Below, piece after piece: positions 8,426 through 17,600 of a stretch of DNA of 64,000 nt (position 1 is its first letter; the number at the start of each line of letters is the position of its first letter). The DNA lies in the NCBI RefSeq assembly GCF_030269515.1, contig NZ_BSTM01000004.1:186001-250000 (forward strand), given 5' to 3'. The stretch is from Actinomadura sp. NBRC 104412. GTDB taxonomy: Bacteria; Actinomycetota; Actinomycetes; Streptosporangiales; Streptosporangiaceae. The translations under genes were made by a program, and so were the position numbers. The notes under the pieces are model-generated. The model was not told the origin of the DNA, searched no databases, and saw only the letters and a list, made by a program, of their open reading frames with translations.

Positions 8426-10018
8426 ATGGCGACGCAAGCCCCCGAACCGCAGGCCGAGATCGACGTCCACACCACCGCCGGCAAGATCGCGGAACTGGAG
8501 CGGCGCCGGTACGAGGCGGTGCACGCCGGCTCGGCGCGCGCGGTCGAAAAGCAGCACGCCAAGGGCAAGATGACCGCCAGGGAGCGGATCGACGCCCTGC
8601 TCGACCCCGGCTCGTTCGTGGAGTTCGACGAGCTGGCGCGGCACCGTTCCACCGCCTTCGGCATGGAGCGGAACCGGCCGTACGGCGACGGCGTCGTCAC
8701 CGGGTACGGCACGGTCGACGGCCGCCACGTCGCCGTGTTCAGCCAGGACTTCACCGTCTCCGGCGGCTCGCTGGGCGAGGTGTTCGGCGAGAAGATCTGC
8801 AAGGTCATGGACCACGCGCTCAAGACCGGCTGCCCGGTGATCGGGATCAACGACTCCGGCGGGGCGCGCATCCAGGAGGGCGTCGTCGCCCTCGGCCTCT
8901 ACGCCGAGATCTTCAAGCGGAACGTGCACGCGTCCGGCGTCATCCCGCAGATCTCGCTGGTCATGGGGCCCTGCGCGGGCGGCGCCGTGTACTCGCCGGC
9001 GATCACCGACTTCGTCGTGATGGTCGACCGGACCTCGCACATGTTCATCACCGGACCCGACGTGATCAAGACGGTCACCGGCGAGAGCGTGACGATGGAG
9101 GACCTCGGCGGCGCCCTCTCGCACGCCTCCCGCTCCGGCGTCGCGCACTACCAGGGCGCGGACGAGGACGACGCGATGGAGTACGTCAAGGCGCTGCTGT
9201 CCTACCTGCCGTCCAACAACCTCGCCGACCCGCCCGCCTTCGACGTCGCGGTCGACCCGGACGCCGAGGACGAGGAGCTGAACACCCTCATCCCCGACTC
9301 CCCCAACCAGCCGTACGACATGCACGTCGCCATCGAGCACGTCCTGGACGACGGGGAGTTCCTGGAGGTCCACGAGCTGTACGCGCCCAACATCATCGTG
9401 GGCTTCGGCCGGGTCGAGGGCCGCTCGGTCGGCGTGGTCGCCAACCAGCCGATGCAGTTCGCCGGGACCCTCGACATCGGCGCGTCCGAGAAGGCCGCCC
9501 GCTTCGTCCGCACCTGCGACGCGTTCAACATCCCCGTCCTCACGTTCGTGGACGTCCCCGGCTTCCTGCCCGGCACCGACCAGGAGTGGAACGGCATCAT
9601 CCGGCGCGGCGCCAAGCTCCTGTACGCCTACGCGGAGGCCACCGTCCCCCTGGTCACCGTGATCACCCGCAAGGCGTACGGCGGCGCGTACGACGTCATG
9701 GGCTCCAAGCACCTCGGCGCCGACATCAACCTGGCCTGGCCCACCGCGCAGATCGCCGTGATGGGCGCGCAGGGCGCGGTGAACATCCTGTACCGCCGCG
9801 AGCTCGCCGCCGCCGACGACCCCGACGCGCGCCGCGCCGAGCTGATCACCGAGTACGAGGACACGCTGGCCAACCCGTACATCGCGGCCGAACGCGGCTA
9901 TGTGGACGCCGTCATCAAGCCGTCCGAGACCCGCGGCCAGGTCATCCGGGCCCTCCGCGCCCTTCGCGACAAGCGCAGGACCCTTCCCCCGAAGAAGCAC
10001 GGCAACATTCCCCTGTGA
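8426..10018 (+). CDS. pccB: Acyl-CoA (propionyl-CoA) carboxylase beta subunit
   Basis: A 530-residue carboxyltransferase that moves carboxyl from biotin to propionyl- or acetyl-CoA, giving methylmalonyl- or malonyl-CoA. The N- and C-terminal crotonase-like halves are complete, with the acyl-CoA oxyanion glycines in SGGARIQEG and the biotin-side [12 protein letters not shown]. The Asp in that last motif is the residue that favours propionyl-CoA in Streptomyces PccB and mycobacterial AccD5 (established knowledge). The alpha subunit is at 36324-38087 and the epsilon subunit at 11957-12196. The usual pccB-pccE adjacency is broken here by three regulatory genes. Confidence 0.93.
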   Translation: MATQAPEPQAEIDVHTTAGKIAELERRRYEAVHAGSARAVEKQHAKGKMTARERIDALLDPGSFVEFDELARHRSTAFGMERNRPYGDGVVTGYGTVDGRHVAVFSQDFTVSGGSLGEVFGEKICKVMDHALKTGCPVIGINDSGGARIQEGVVALGLYAEIFKRNVHASGVIPQISLVMGPCAGGAVYSPAITDFVVMVDRTSHMFITGPDVIKTVTGESVTMEDLGGALSHASRSGVAHYQGADEDDAMEYVKALLSYLPSNNLADPPAFDVAVDPDAEDEELNTLIPDSPNQPYDMHVAIEHVLDDGEFLEVHELYAPNIIVGFGRVEGRSVGVVANQPMQFAGTLDIGASEKAARFVRTCDAFNIPVLTFVDVPGFLPGTDQEWNGIIRRGAKLLYAYAEATVPLVTVITRKAYGGAYDVMGSKHLGADINLAWPTAQIAVMGAQGAVNILYRRELAAADDPDARRAELITEYEDTLANPYIAAERGYVDAVIKPSETRGQVIRALRALRDKRRTLPPKKHGNIPL

Positions 10019-10039
10019 CGGGGTTGCCGCTCGCTGGGT

Positions 10040-10243
10040 TCAGAGGGACAGTTCGTCCCGCTTAATGCGGACGACCAGGGCGGCGAAACGCTGGACGCCG
10101 ACGTCGAGCCGCCCGCCATCCGGGTTCTTGCTGTCACGAACGGCGACAAGCTCATCGACGCGCGCGACCTCCACGCAGTTGCCGTTCTGGCCGCTTCGCG
10201 AGCTCTTGCGCCACCTGGCACGGGTCGAGTCGAACTTGCGCAT
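10040..10243 (-). CDS. DUF397 domain protein
   Basis: A 67-residue protein with the family hallmarks WRKSSRSG, then NCVEVA, then VRDSK. DUF397 proteins are small actinobacterial products almost always encoded next to a WhiJ-type helix-turn-helix regulator, as here. They are thought to act with or against that regulator, but the biochemistry is not settled. The start is 23 bases after the stop of the upstream XRE gene, so the pair should be one transcript. The stop faces the pccB stop. Confidence 0.88.
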   Translation of the reverse strand: MRKFDSTRARWRKSSRSGQNGNCVEVARVDELVAVRDSKNPDGGRLDVGVQRFAALVVRIKRDELSL

Positions 10244-10266
10244 TTCGCACCTCCCTCAAACCGCGC

Positions 10267-11136
10267 TCAGCCCATTGCATCTGCCAGCCGCCGGATCAGC
10301 GCGATCGAGTCGTCCGGATGGAGGGCGGCCGCAAGCAGTCGGTCGAATGCAAGCATAAACGCCTCGACATCCCTGGCCCCTTCCAGGTAGACGCCGTCCG
10401 GAATGGTCTCCAGGTACACCACGTCCGGAACGGCCGGTTCGGCGAAGCCGAGAAGGACGAAGGGCCCGCTCGTCCCAGCATGGGCCCCGGCCGTGAACGG
10501 CACGACCTGGATGGTCGTCTTGCCTTGTTCCGAGGCTCCGACGAGGTGGTCCAGTTGGTCTCGCATGATCGTTCGGCCGCCCACCATGTGATGCAGAACG
10601 GCCTCGTCCACAACCGCCCAGAGCCGCGGACGGTCCGGCCGAGTGAGGATTTGCTGGCGGGCCACGCGCACCTGCACCCGGCGTTCGATCTCTTCCGGCT
10701 CCAGTTCCTGCCGTCCGCTCCGGATCACGGCACGCGCGTAGTCCGGCGTCTGGAGCAGGCCGGGAATCACGAGTGCCTCGAAGGTACGAATCGTGGTGGC
10801 TCCGGCCTCCAGACCGATGAACACCTCGTAGGGGTTGGGAAGCACGCCCCGGAAGGAGTGCCACCACCCAGGCTTGCGGGCGTCGCGCGCGAGCTGGATC
10901 AACCCTTCCTTTTCCGCCGTCGGCACGCCGTAAAGATCAAGCAGCTCGCGCACACTGCGTGGCTGCGGCTTGGTGCGTCCGGTTTCGATGCGGAAGAGCG
11001 TGGACCCCGCCCAGTGAAGGCGGCGCGTCACCTCTTCACGTGTCAGCCCCGCCGCCTCCCGCCGTGCCGTCAACTCCACGGCGAGCCGTCGAGCAAGGAG
11101 CGTCGGACTGTTCCCCTGATCTTGTTGGCGCGCCAC
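10267..11136 (-). CDS. WhiJ-like XRE-family regulator (HTH + DUF5753)
   Basis: A 289-residue protein. Residues 15-70 form an XRE helix-turn-helix (LTREEVTRRLHWAGSTLFRIE). The rest is a DUF5753-like ligand or partner domain with YARAVI, PRLWAVVDEAVL and the ETIPDG region. Relatives such as Streptomyces WhiJ act in developmental control with DUF397 partners. The GTG at 11136 is preferred because GGAG lies 7 bases before it and the HTH follows normally; the open frame extends 46 codons further upstream through the putative operator. A 20-bp palindrome at 11161-11180 is a likely self-binding site. Confidence 0.88.
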   Translation of the reverse strand: MARQQDQGNSPTLLARRLAVELTARREAAGLTREEVTRRLHWAGSTLFRIETGRTKPQPRSVRELLDLYGVPTAEKEGLIQLARDARKPGWWHSFRGVLPNPYEVFIGLEAGATTIRTFEALVIPGLLQTPDYARAVIRSGRQELEPEEIERRVQVRVARQQILTRPDRPRLWAVVDEAVLHHMVGGRTIMRDQLDHLVGASEQGKTTIQVVPFTAGAHAGTSGPFVLLGFAEPAVPDVVYLETIPDGVYLEGARDVEAFMLAFDRLLAAALHPDDSIALIRRLADAMG

Positions 11137-11160
11137 GTTCCAGCTCCATCCGCAGAATTT

Positions 11161-11180
11161 CAGATGCAATATTGCGTCTG
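11161..11180. promoter_or_regulatory. 20-bp palindrome, candidate operator of the XRE regulator
   Basis: The sequence CAGATGCAATATTGCGTCTG is an inverted repeat with 9 of 10 arm positions paired. It is centred about 35 bases upstream of the XRE start and 140 bases upstream of the divergent ATPase gene. That placement fits autoregulation and shared control of the cassette. Confidence 0.55.
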
Positions 11181-11312
11181 CTCGTAGAGTAGTGCATTCT
11201 GACGGGGACAGCCTGCCATCGGTCGACCGGTGATGCGGGGAAGTGAGGGCGGCCCCGGTCCGATGCGCACACATCGGACCGGGACCTTGATCCGACGTGG
11301 GAGGTCGGACCC

Positions 11313-11816
11313 ATGCCCGATGCTAGGGCCAGAACGCCGTCCGGACGGACGGCCAAGCTCACGGAACAATCACACTGGGCGGGCACGTCAGGAGAACTGG
11401 ACATGACGTGCCTTGCCGCCTGGACGGCACCCGGCCAAGTGCGCACTCACATCCGGTTCCGGCTCATCGAGTGGGGACATCCGGAGATCGCCGACGACAT
11501 GTACCTGATAGCCGGAGAACTGGTCGCCAACGCCGTGGAGGCCACACCGGACGGCGAGATCCGGGTGCGGTTCACACGCGAACCGGACGCAGTCCTGCTA
11601 GGAGTGTGGGATTCCGCCGACTCCATGCCAACGGTCAGGCCGGCCGTGGAATTGTCGCTGCTGGACGTACAACCCGACCCTCTCGCGCTCACGCCTGGTC
11701 ATGAGGACGGAGCTGGGGGCTGGGGCTTGCCGCTCATCGAGGCGCTGTCGTCCGAGTGCGGAGTCCACCGGACATCTCCACACGGAAAATGGGTGTGGTC
11801 ACGAGTCCATACCTAG
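11313..11816 (+). CDS. SpoIIAB/RsbW-like ATP-binding protein
   Basis: A 167-residue HATPase_c_2 protein. The N box is ELVANAVEAT and the G box is GGWGLPLIEAL, the two ATP-binding motifs of anti-sigma-factor kinases. The N-terminal 30 residues look disordered. The start has GGAGG 8 bases upstream. ATPases of this type are the usual third member of WhiJ/DUF397 clusters, and it is encoded divergently from them here. Its partner (a sigma factor, anti-sigma antagonist or the DUF397 protein) is not visible. Confidence 0.85.
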   Translation: MPDARARTPSGRTAKLTEQSHWAGTSGELDMTCLAAWTAPGQVRTHIRFRLIEWGHPEIADDMYLIAGELVANAVEATPDGEIRVRFTREPDAVLLGVWDSADSMPTVRPAVELSLLDVQPDPLALTPGHEDGAGGWGLPLIEALSSECGVHRTSPHGKWVWSRVHT

Positions 11817-11956
11817 AGCGTCGTCAACGCGCTCGGGGCCTGCTGTCCTCGCCTGAGGAGCCCCACGGCCAGAGGCCGACGGCAGGCCCTGTATATCCTG
11901 GCCGTCTCCCCACATCAGCGAGCTTGCCAGCGATGCGGGCTTGGTTAGGAGATCAC

Positions 11957-12196
11957 GTGAGCACTAGTGACAAGCCGCTCTTGCAGGTGGTTCGGGGGGA
12001 CGCGACGGCTGAGGAGATCGCCGCCGTGGTGGCGGTGCTGGCGGCGCGGACCAGGGCCGCGCGGGCGCGGGACGGTGCCGGTCCCCGGCCGGTGTCGCGG
12101 TGGGCGGACCGGGAGCGGTTGCTCCGGGGCTCGGTCTCGGAGGTGGTCCGGCCTCGGGGGGACGGGGCGTGGCGGGCCAGTGCCTACCCGCGGTGA
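11957..12196 (+). CDS. pccE: Acyl-CoA carboxylase epsilon subunit
   Basis: A 79-residue protein. The opening KPLLQVVRGDATAEEIAAV and the ending with SRWADRERLLR and GAWRASAYPR are the two conserved blocks of the actinobacterial AccE/PccE family. The short subunit helps the alpha and beta subunits associate and stimulates activity. The GTG at 11957 has AGGAG 5 bases before it. It normally follows pccB directly; here about 1.9 kb of unrelated regulatory genes lie between. Because the subunit keeps its own ribosome-binding site and conserved blocks, it is probably still functional. Confidence 0.85.
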   Translation: MSTSDKPLLQVVRGDATAEEIAAVVAVLAARTRAARARDGAGPRPVSRWADRERLLRGSVSEVVRPRGDGAWRASAYPR

Positions 12197-12345
12197 GGAC
12201 CCCCTTACCGCCTGACAGGGCTCGGGTGAATACCGCGCGCAACGTGGAATAACCACACACAGCGGGTGTGTGCGGTCGCGCGGCCAGGACATGGAACCGT
12301 GGTTCGTACACAGGAAAGGCGCGTGCACGAATAAGGTGAAAGGCC

Positions 12346-13401
12346 ATGGCCACCTCGGAGTTCGTTCCACAGCCCGCTCGATACGCCGTGTTCGTCGACG
12401 CGGGATACCTCTACGCGGCCTCCGGTGCGCTGCTTCTCGACTGTGGCTCCCGGCGCGAGTACCGCGTCGCGGCCGAGAAACTGATCAAGGCGTTGACCGG
12501 CCATGCCGACTCACGGCTCGTAGGTGAGCTGCTGCGGGTCTACTGGTTCGACGCCGCGCCCAAGAAGCAGCCCACCGTCGACCAGCGGGTGATCGCCAAC
12601 CTGCCGCTGGTGAAGCTGCGGCTGGGCAACCTGAACGCGCAGGGCCAGCAGAAGGGGGTCGACGCGCAGCTCCGTGAGGACCTGGAGGCGCTGGCCCGGC
12701 ACCGGGCGATCACCGACGCGGTGCTGCTCGCCGGTGACGAGGACATGCTGCCCGCGGTCGAGGCGGCCCAGGCGTACGGGGTCCGGGTGCACCTGTGGGG
12801 CGTCGAGCCCACGCACGGCTCCAACCAGGCCGAATGGCTCGTGTGGGAGTCCGACACGGTCGAGGTGCTGTCCGCCGACTTCCTCCGCCCCTACTTCACC
12901 AAGGCCAAGGTGCTGCCCGTCCCGGCGGCCCCCTCGGCTCCCGCCACACCGGGGCGTGCGGCCGTTCCGTCCCCGTCCCAGGTGTTCGCCGGACGCACCC
13001 CGGCGGTCAAGCCGCCCCCGGTTCCGGCGGGCGCCCGCGCGGGCCAGGTCGCCGCGAACGCCGGGACGCAGGTCACGCCCGGCACCGTGGCCGCCGCGAT
13101 GACCTCCACGGCCGGCGCGCCCATCAGCGACGGCAAGCTGGGGCCCGACCGCGACCACATGCTGGAGATCGGCGAGCATGTCGCGCAGAAGTGGCTGTTC
13201 GAGCGGGGACGGGACAACATCCGCGACCTGCTGCCCGGCCCGATCCTGCCCCCGGTGATCGACAAGGAGCTGCTGATCGAGGCCGAGAAGGAGCTGGGCT
13301 CCTCGCTGCGCCCCTACCAGGAGGCCCGCACCTTTCTCCGGGACGGGTTCTGGGAGCGGGTCTACCGCGAGTTCGGCATCGGGATCGGCAAGTCAGGCTG
13401 A
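12346..13401 (+). CDS. NYN-domain (PIN-like) protein
   Basis: A 351-residue protein. Residues 12-170 form an NYN domain, a PIN-like fold often with RNase activity: YAVFVDAGYLY holds the first metal Asp, GVDAQLREDL another, and LLAGDEDMLPAVEAA the third acidic cluster. A Pro/Ala-rich linker (about 190-250) joins a conserved C-terminal region of about 90 residues that I cannot assign. TAAGGT 8 bases before the ATG may be a -10, with AAAGG as a weak ribosome site. A perfect short palindrome GAACCGTGGTTC lies at 12294-12305. The substrate is unknown. Confidence 0.8.
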   Translation: MATSEFVPQPARYAVFVDAGYLYAASGALLLDCGSRREYRVAAEKLIKALTGHADSRLVGELLRVYWFDAAPKKQPTVDQRVIANLPLVKLRLGNLNAQGQQKGVDAQLREDLEALARHRAITDAVLLAGDEDMLPAVEAAQAYGVRVHLWGVEPTHGSNQAEWLVWESDTVEVLSADFLRPYFTKAKVLPVPAAPSAPATPGRAAVPSPSQVFAGRTPAVKPPPVPAGARAGQVAANAGTQVTPGTVAAAMTSTAGAPISDGKLGPDRDHMLEIGEHVAQKWLFERGRDNIRDLLPGPILPPVIDKELLIEAEKELGSSLRPYQEARTFLRDGFWERVYREFGIGIGKSG

Positions 13402-13475
13402 CGGACATCGCGACCCTGCGCGTTTGGTGATTGCCCGCACACACTGTGTGGCCACCGCGATACAGTTCCGCCGTT

Positions 13476-14684
13476 ATGGGGGGACGGCGAAGCACGTGCG
13501 GCACGCGACACGCCACTTGCGGCGTGGTCGCGGTCGCCCTGCTGGCCGTGTCCGGGTGCGACTCGCCGGTCCCGTTCTACAGGCCGGGCGAGGGTTCGCC
13601 GCACGCCCCGAGGATCGCGCTGGGCGGCCCCGCCCCGTACGCCCCGCCGCATCCCACGTCCCCGGCGCCCGCACCCGTTCCGCAGCGGCCCGGTGGCAAC
13701 GTCTACGCCGCGGCCGGGCCGGGCATGCTCGCGCCCACGGCCCGTGGCCTGCCGCCCCGCGTGTACGTGCCGAACGCCGCCACCGGCACGGTCGACGTGA
13801 TCGACCAGCGGACGGGACGGCTCGCGGGCCGCATCCGGGTCGGCGGCACCCCTGACCTGATCGTCCCTGCCGGTGACCTGCGCCGCCTCTGGGTGACCGA
13901 CCTGGACGGCGGCGTGTTCCGCCCCGTCGCCCCGAACCCGGCCCGGCGCGGGGAGCCGCTGCGGATCTCACGTCCCGGCGTGCCCTACTTCAGCCCGGAC
14001 GGCCGCACGGCCATCGTCCCTGCGGCGAGACCGGGACGCATCGACTTCCGCCACCCCCACACCATGGAGCCACTGGGCACGCTGAGGCTGCCCTGCACGG
14101 GCGCCTACCGCGCGGGCTTCTCCGCCGACGGCTCGTCCCTGGTGGCGACATGCCCCGCGTCCAGGAAGCTGGTCCGGGTGGACCTGGCCCGCCGGGCCGT
14201 CACCGCGGAACTGAAGCTGCCGCGCGGCGCGCGTCCCGGCGACCTGCGGCTCTCCCCGGACGGCCGGACGTTCCTCGTCGCCGACCCCGCCAAGGGCGGC
14301 CTGTGGACGGTCGACGCCGCCCGGCTGCGCGCCACCGGATTCGTCCGAACCGGGCCGGGCGCGCACGGCCTCGTCTTCGACCGCTCCTACCGCCGCCTGT
14401 TCGTCGTCGGCCGCGACGGCACGGTCTCGGCGTACGACCTGGCCGGCGGCACGGTGTCACGGCTGTTCCGGCTCCCCGGCGGGCGTCCCCTGCTGGCGGG
14501 CGGCGTCTCACCGGACGGCGGCGCGCTGTGGCTGTCCGACCCGCTGGACGGCACGGTGTACGCGCTGTCCACCCAGACAGGGCGTCCCTTCCACAAGGTC
14601 CGGGTCGGCGGGCACCCGGGCAGCCCATGCGTCCACCCTCAACCGGGCCGTGTCTCGCTGGGCGGCACCGGCCTCTACCGTTGA
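13476..14684 (+). CDS. Beta-propeller lipoprotein (YVTN/NHL-like)
   Basis: A 402-residue secreted lipoprotein. The N-terminal signal ends in the lipobox LAVSGC, with the lipid-bearing Cys at about residue 29. A Pro-rich tether of about 60 residues follows. The rest repeats blades such as RVYVPNAATGTVDVID, RLFVVGRDGTVSAYDL and ALWLSDPLDGTVYAL, the pattern of a YVTN-type propeller. No enzymatic residues are apparent, so binding or scaffolding outside the membrane is the best guess. Its 3' end overlaps the converging LysM-BTAD gene by 10 bases. Confidence 0.8.
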   Translation: MGGRRSTCGTRHATCGVVAVALLAVSGCDSPVPFYRPGEGSPHAPRIALGGPAPYAPPHPTSPAPAPVPQRPGGNVYAAAGPGMLAPTARGLPPRVYVPNAATGTVDVIDQRTGRLAGRIRVGGTPDLIVPAGDLRRLWVTDLDGGVFRPVAPNPARRGEPLRISRPGVPYFSPDGRTAIVPAARPGRIDFRHPHTMEPLGTLRLPCTGAYRAGFSADGSSLVATCPASRKLVRVDLARRAVTAELKLPRGARPGDLRLSPDGRTFLVADPAKGGLWTVDAARLRATGFVRTGPGAHGLVFDRSYRRLFVVGRDGTVSAYDLAGGTVSRLFRLPGGRPLLAGGVSPDGGALWLSDPLDGTVYALSTQTGRPFHKVRVGGHPGSPCVHPQPGRVSLGGTGLYR

Positions 14685-17600
14685 GGCACCCATTGCGGGA
14701 CGAGTTCCTCCACGAGCGCCTCCGTCTCGGGCTGGAGCTGGTCCATCAGAGGGTCACGTCCGACACGGGTCCGCAGCTCGTCCACCACGACCTGGACCTG
14801 CGCCACGTCCCCTGTCGCGTGGGTCGCGCGGAGCAGGTCGCGCCACAGCCCCTCGTCGTCGGGCGCGAGGCGCAGGCCGGCGCGGGCCGCGCTGATCGCG
14901 CCGTGCGGGTCGCCCTCGTCCAGCCGCAGCAGGACCAGCCGGTGCGCGACGTCGATGACGCGGGCGGTCGCCTCGTACTCCAGGTCGTCGGTCACCAGCC
15001 AGCCGTAACGGCCGCGCGGGCGGTCCGCCAGCACCGGTCCGCGCACCAGATCCAGCGCGTACGCCATGTAGGCGGTCTCGGACGCGGGCTCGGCCGCCGA
15101 CCGCCACACCAGCCAGCGGAACACGGCCCAGTCGACCCGCACCTCGGAGCCCAGCTTGATCCGGCCGCGGTCGTCGTAGTACAGGTTCGGGCGTCCGCGC
15201 GCGTCCCGTCCCAGCCAGTCCGACACCCGCGCCACGCAGGCGTCCCGCACCCCGGCGCTGACCCCGCGAGGCCAGATCGCCCCGCTCAGCACCGTGGGAT
15301 GCACCCCGCCCGGATGGGTCGCCAGGTAGATCAGCACCTCCGTGCACAGCGCCCGGCGGCTGTCGTCCATCGGCCCCGGCGCGTCGATCTCGATGGGACC
15401 GAGCAGGCGGATGTCCACCGACGGCCGCTGCGTGCCCGACGCCCCGGGCGGCTCGCTCGGCTCGCCACCGGCCCCCGGCTCCGGCAGCGGCACCGACTCC
15501 AGCCGTGACGCGCTGCGGAACAGGTCACCGAGTGCACGGTAGTGCTCCTCGGGGATCAGCTGGGCGTCCACCTCGAAACCCAGCACGCCCGCCTGCAACC
15601 GCCCGTCCGCGTCGACCTCCCACGTCCAGGTGGCGCCCTGGACCTCGCCGGGCACGAGATAGCCCGCCGCCATCCGGGTGCCGGTGCGGGCCAGCGCGAC
15701 CAGCCGGTCCGCCTCCTGCGGGGTGGGCTCGTCCGCCATGATCAGGTAGTGCGGCATCCACGCCTCGCCGAACACGCCGCGGCAGCGTCCCGTCAGCACC
15801 GAGTCCACCCCTGAGGCCGCCAGCGCCTGCCGCACCTCCTCGCCGCGTCCCTCCAGCTCCGGCAGCGCCTCGTGGAGCGTGGGGACGGCGCGGACCCGGT
15901 CCGGTGCGATCTCCGCGAGGTTCTCGGCCAGCTCGCCGCCGAACCCGACCAGCGTGATGCGCATATGGTCCGACCAGCGGTTGGTCGCCAGCTCCAGCGC
16001 CAGCGCCGCCAGCACCGACCGCCGCGTCTCCTCCGGGCCGCGCAGCGCGATGAGCCCGTGCGCCGCCTCCAGATCGACCAGGATCCGCCCGCCCTCGTTG
16101 GTGCCGATGGAGACCAGCCCGGGGTACGGGGCGAGCACGTCGGCGAGGTCCGCGCCTTCGAGGACGTCGAGCGCGTCCGCGTACAGGCGCCACACCTGGC
16201 CGTCGTCGAAGGACTGCCACGGCGCCGGCGGGTTACGGTCGGCGGGCGCGATCCACAGGTCGAGGCTCTCCTGGCCCAGATGCACCCCGTACACGGTGGG
16301 CAGCGTCCGCCCGCCCGCCGCCATCGACTTCGACAACTGCCGCAGCCCCAGGTCGAGCAGCCGCACCGCGCCGTCGTCCGCGCCGATCCGCAGCGCCCGC
16401 TCGGTCTCCGCCGCCGCCCCCTCCGGACGGACGATCATGTGCCCGAACGCGCGATGCCACAACTGCGCGCGGCGCCGCCGTCCCAGCGCGCTGAGCACGC
16501 CCGCCGCCAGCAGTGACGCCCCGGCCAGCCCGTGCTCCCATCCGAGCTCGAACGGAAGGAAGGTCTCCTCGGCGCTCACGTTGTCCCGCCCGGGAATGGA
16601 CGCGCCGCCCGTCCCGGCCTCCCCGCCCAGCTCATCACCGGGCCGCGGCGCCTTGCTCTCCGGCGCCTTGCTCTCGGGCGCCTTGCTCTCGGGCGCCTTG
16701 CTCTCGGGCGCCTTGGTCTCGGGCGCCTTGGTCTCCGGGGCTTGCGTCTCGGGGGCTTGTGTCTCCGGGGCTTGTGACTCCGGGGCCTTGCTCTCGGGGG
16801 CCTTCGTTTCCGGCGCCCTGGTCTCAGGAGCCCTGCTCTCAGGGGCCTTGGTCTCGGGGGCGCTTGGCCGGGGCGCGGGTGCGGGCGCGACGGGAGCCTG
16901 GTCGCGTCCGGACTCGGGTCGACGGTCGGGCTCCGGGCTGGGCTGCGCCTCCGGTGTCCTGTCGGGCTGCGGGCTCGGCGCCGGCGCGCGCTCCCGCTCG
17001 GGCTGGCGGTCCGGGACGGCATGCCCGTGCCGGAAGTAGTCGCCCAGATCCTTGGACGGGATGACCTGCACGTTCTTGGCGTCCGCCGGCATCTCGAGTA
17101 TCCAGCCGGGACGGATCAGGCTCGCGATGGTGAGCCGGCTGCCGTCCGGCTGCACATGGCCCTTGTTGAGCGCGAAGATCTCCTTGTAGCGGCGCCCCTC
17201 CCCCAGGCACTTCTCCGCGATCTCCCAGAGGCTCTCGTGGTGACGGCCCTCCGGAGGCTGCACCCGGTAGATCTTGGTGGTGGCCTCCCTCTCCAGGTCC
17301 ACCGGCTGCGCCGCCGTGGCCGTCCGGGTGGTGTACGTGGCGGCGACCGGCCGCACGGGCTGCTCGGCCGGGACTTCAGGGGAGGCGGCGATCGGGTGCA
17401 GGCTCTGCGCCTGCGTCATCACCGGCCGCTGCTGGTGCAGCTCACGTCCGCCGAACGCGGGCATGATCGTGGTGGTGGCGGTGAACAGCAGCAGCGCGGC
17501 CACGACCAGGCGGTGGACGAGCGACTGGGTGGCGCCCGCCAGCGGCACCCGGGCGGGCACGCCCACCCCGCGGATGCCCGCGTACACCTCGACGATCACG

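Noticed and set aside
7493..10000. 835-residue open frame antisense to ppc and pccB
   Set aside because: It crosses two well-supported genes and reads as Arg/Gly/Asp-rich low-complexity protein, a frame shadow of GC-rich codons.
10019..11956. Mobile element carrying the XRE/DUF397/ATPase genes
   Set aside because: No integrase, transposase, target-site duplication or flanking inverted repeats could be seen.
12251..12275. CACACAC/GTGTGTG hairpin as terminator of the epsilon subunit gene
   Set aside because: The stem is imperfect, lies about 55 bases after the stop and has no T-run; too weak to annotate.
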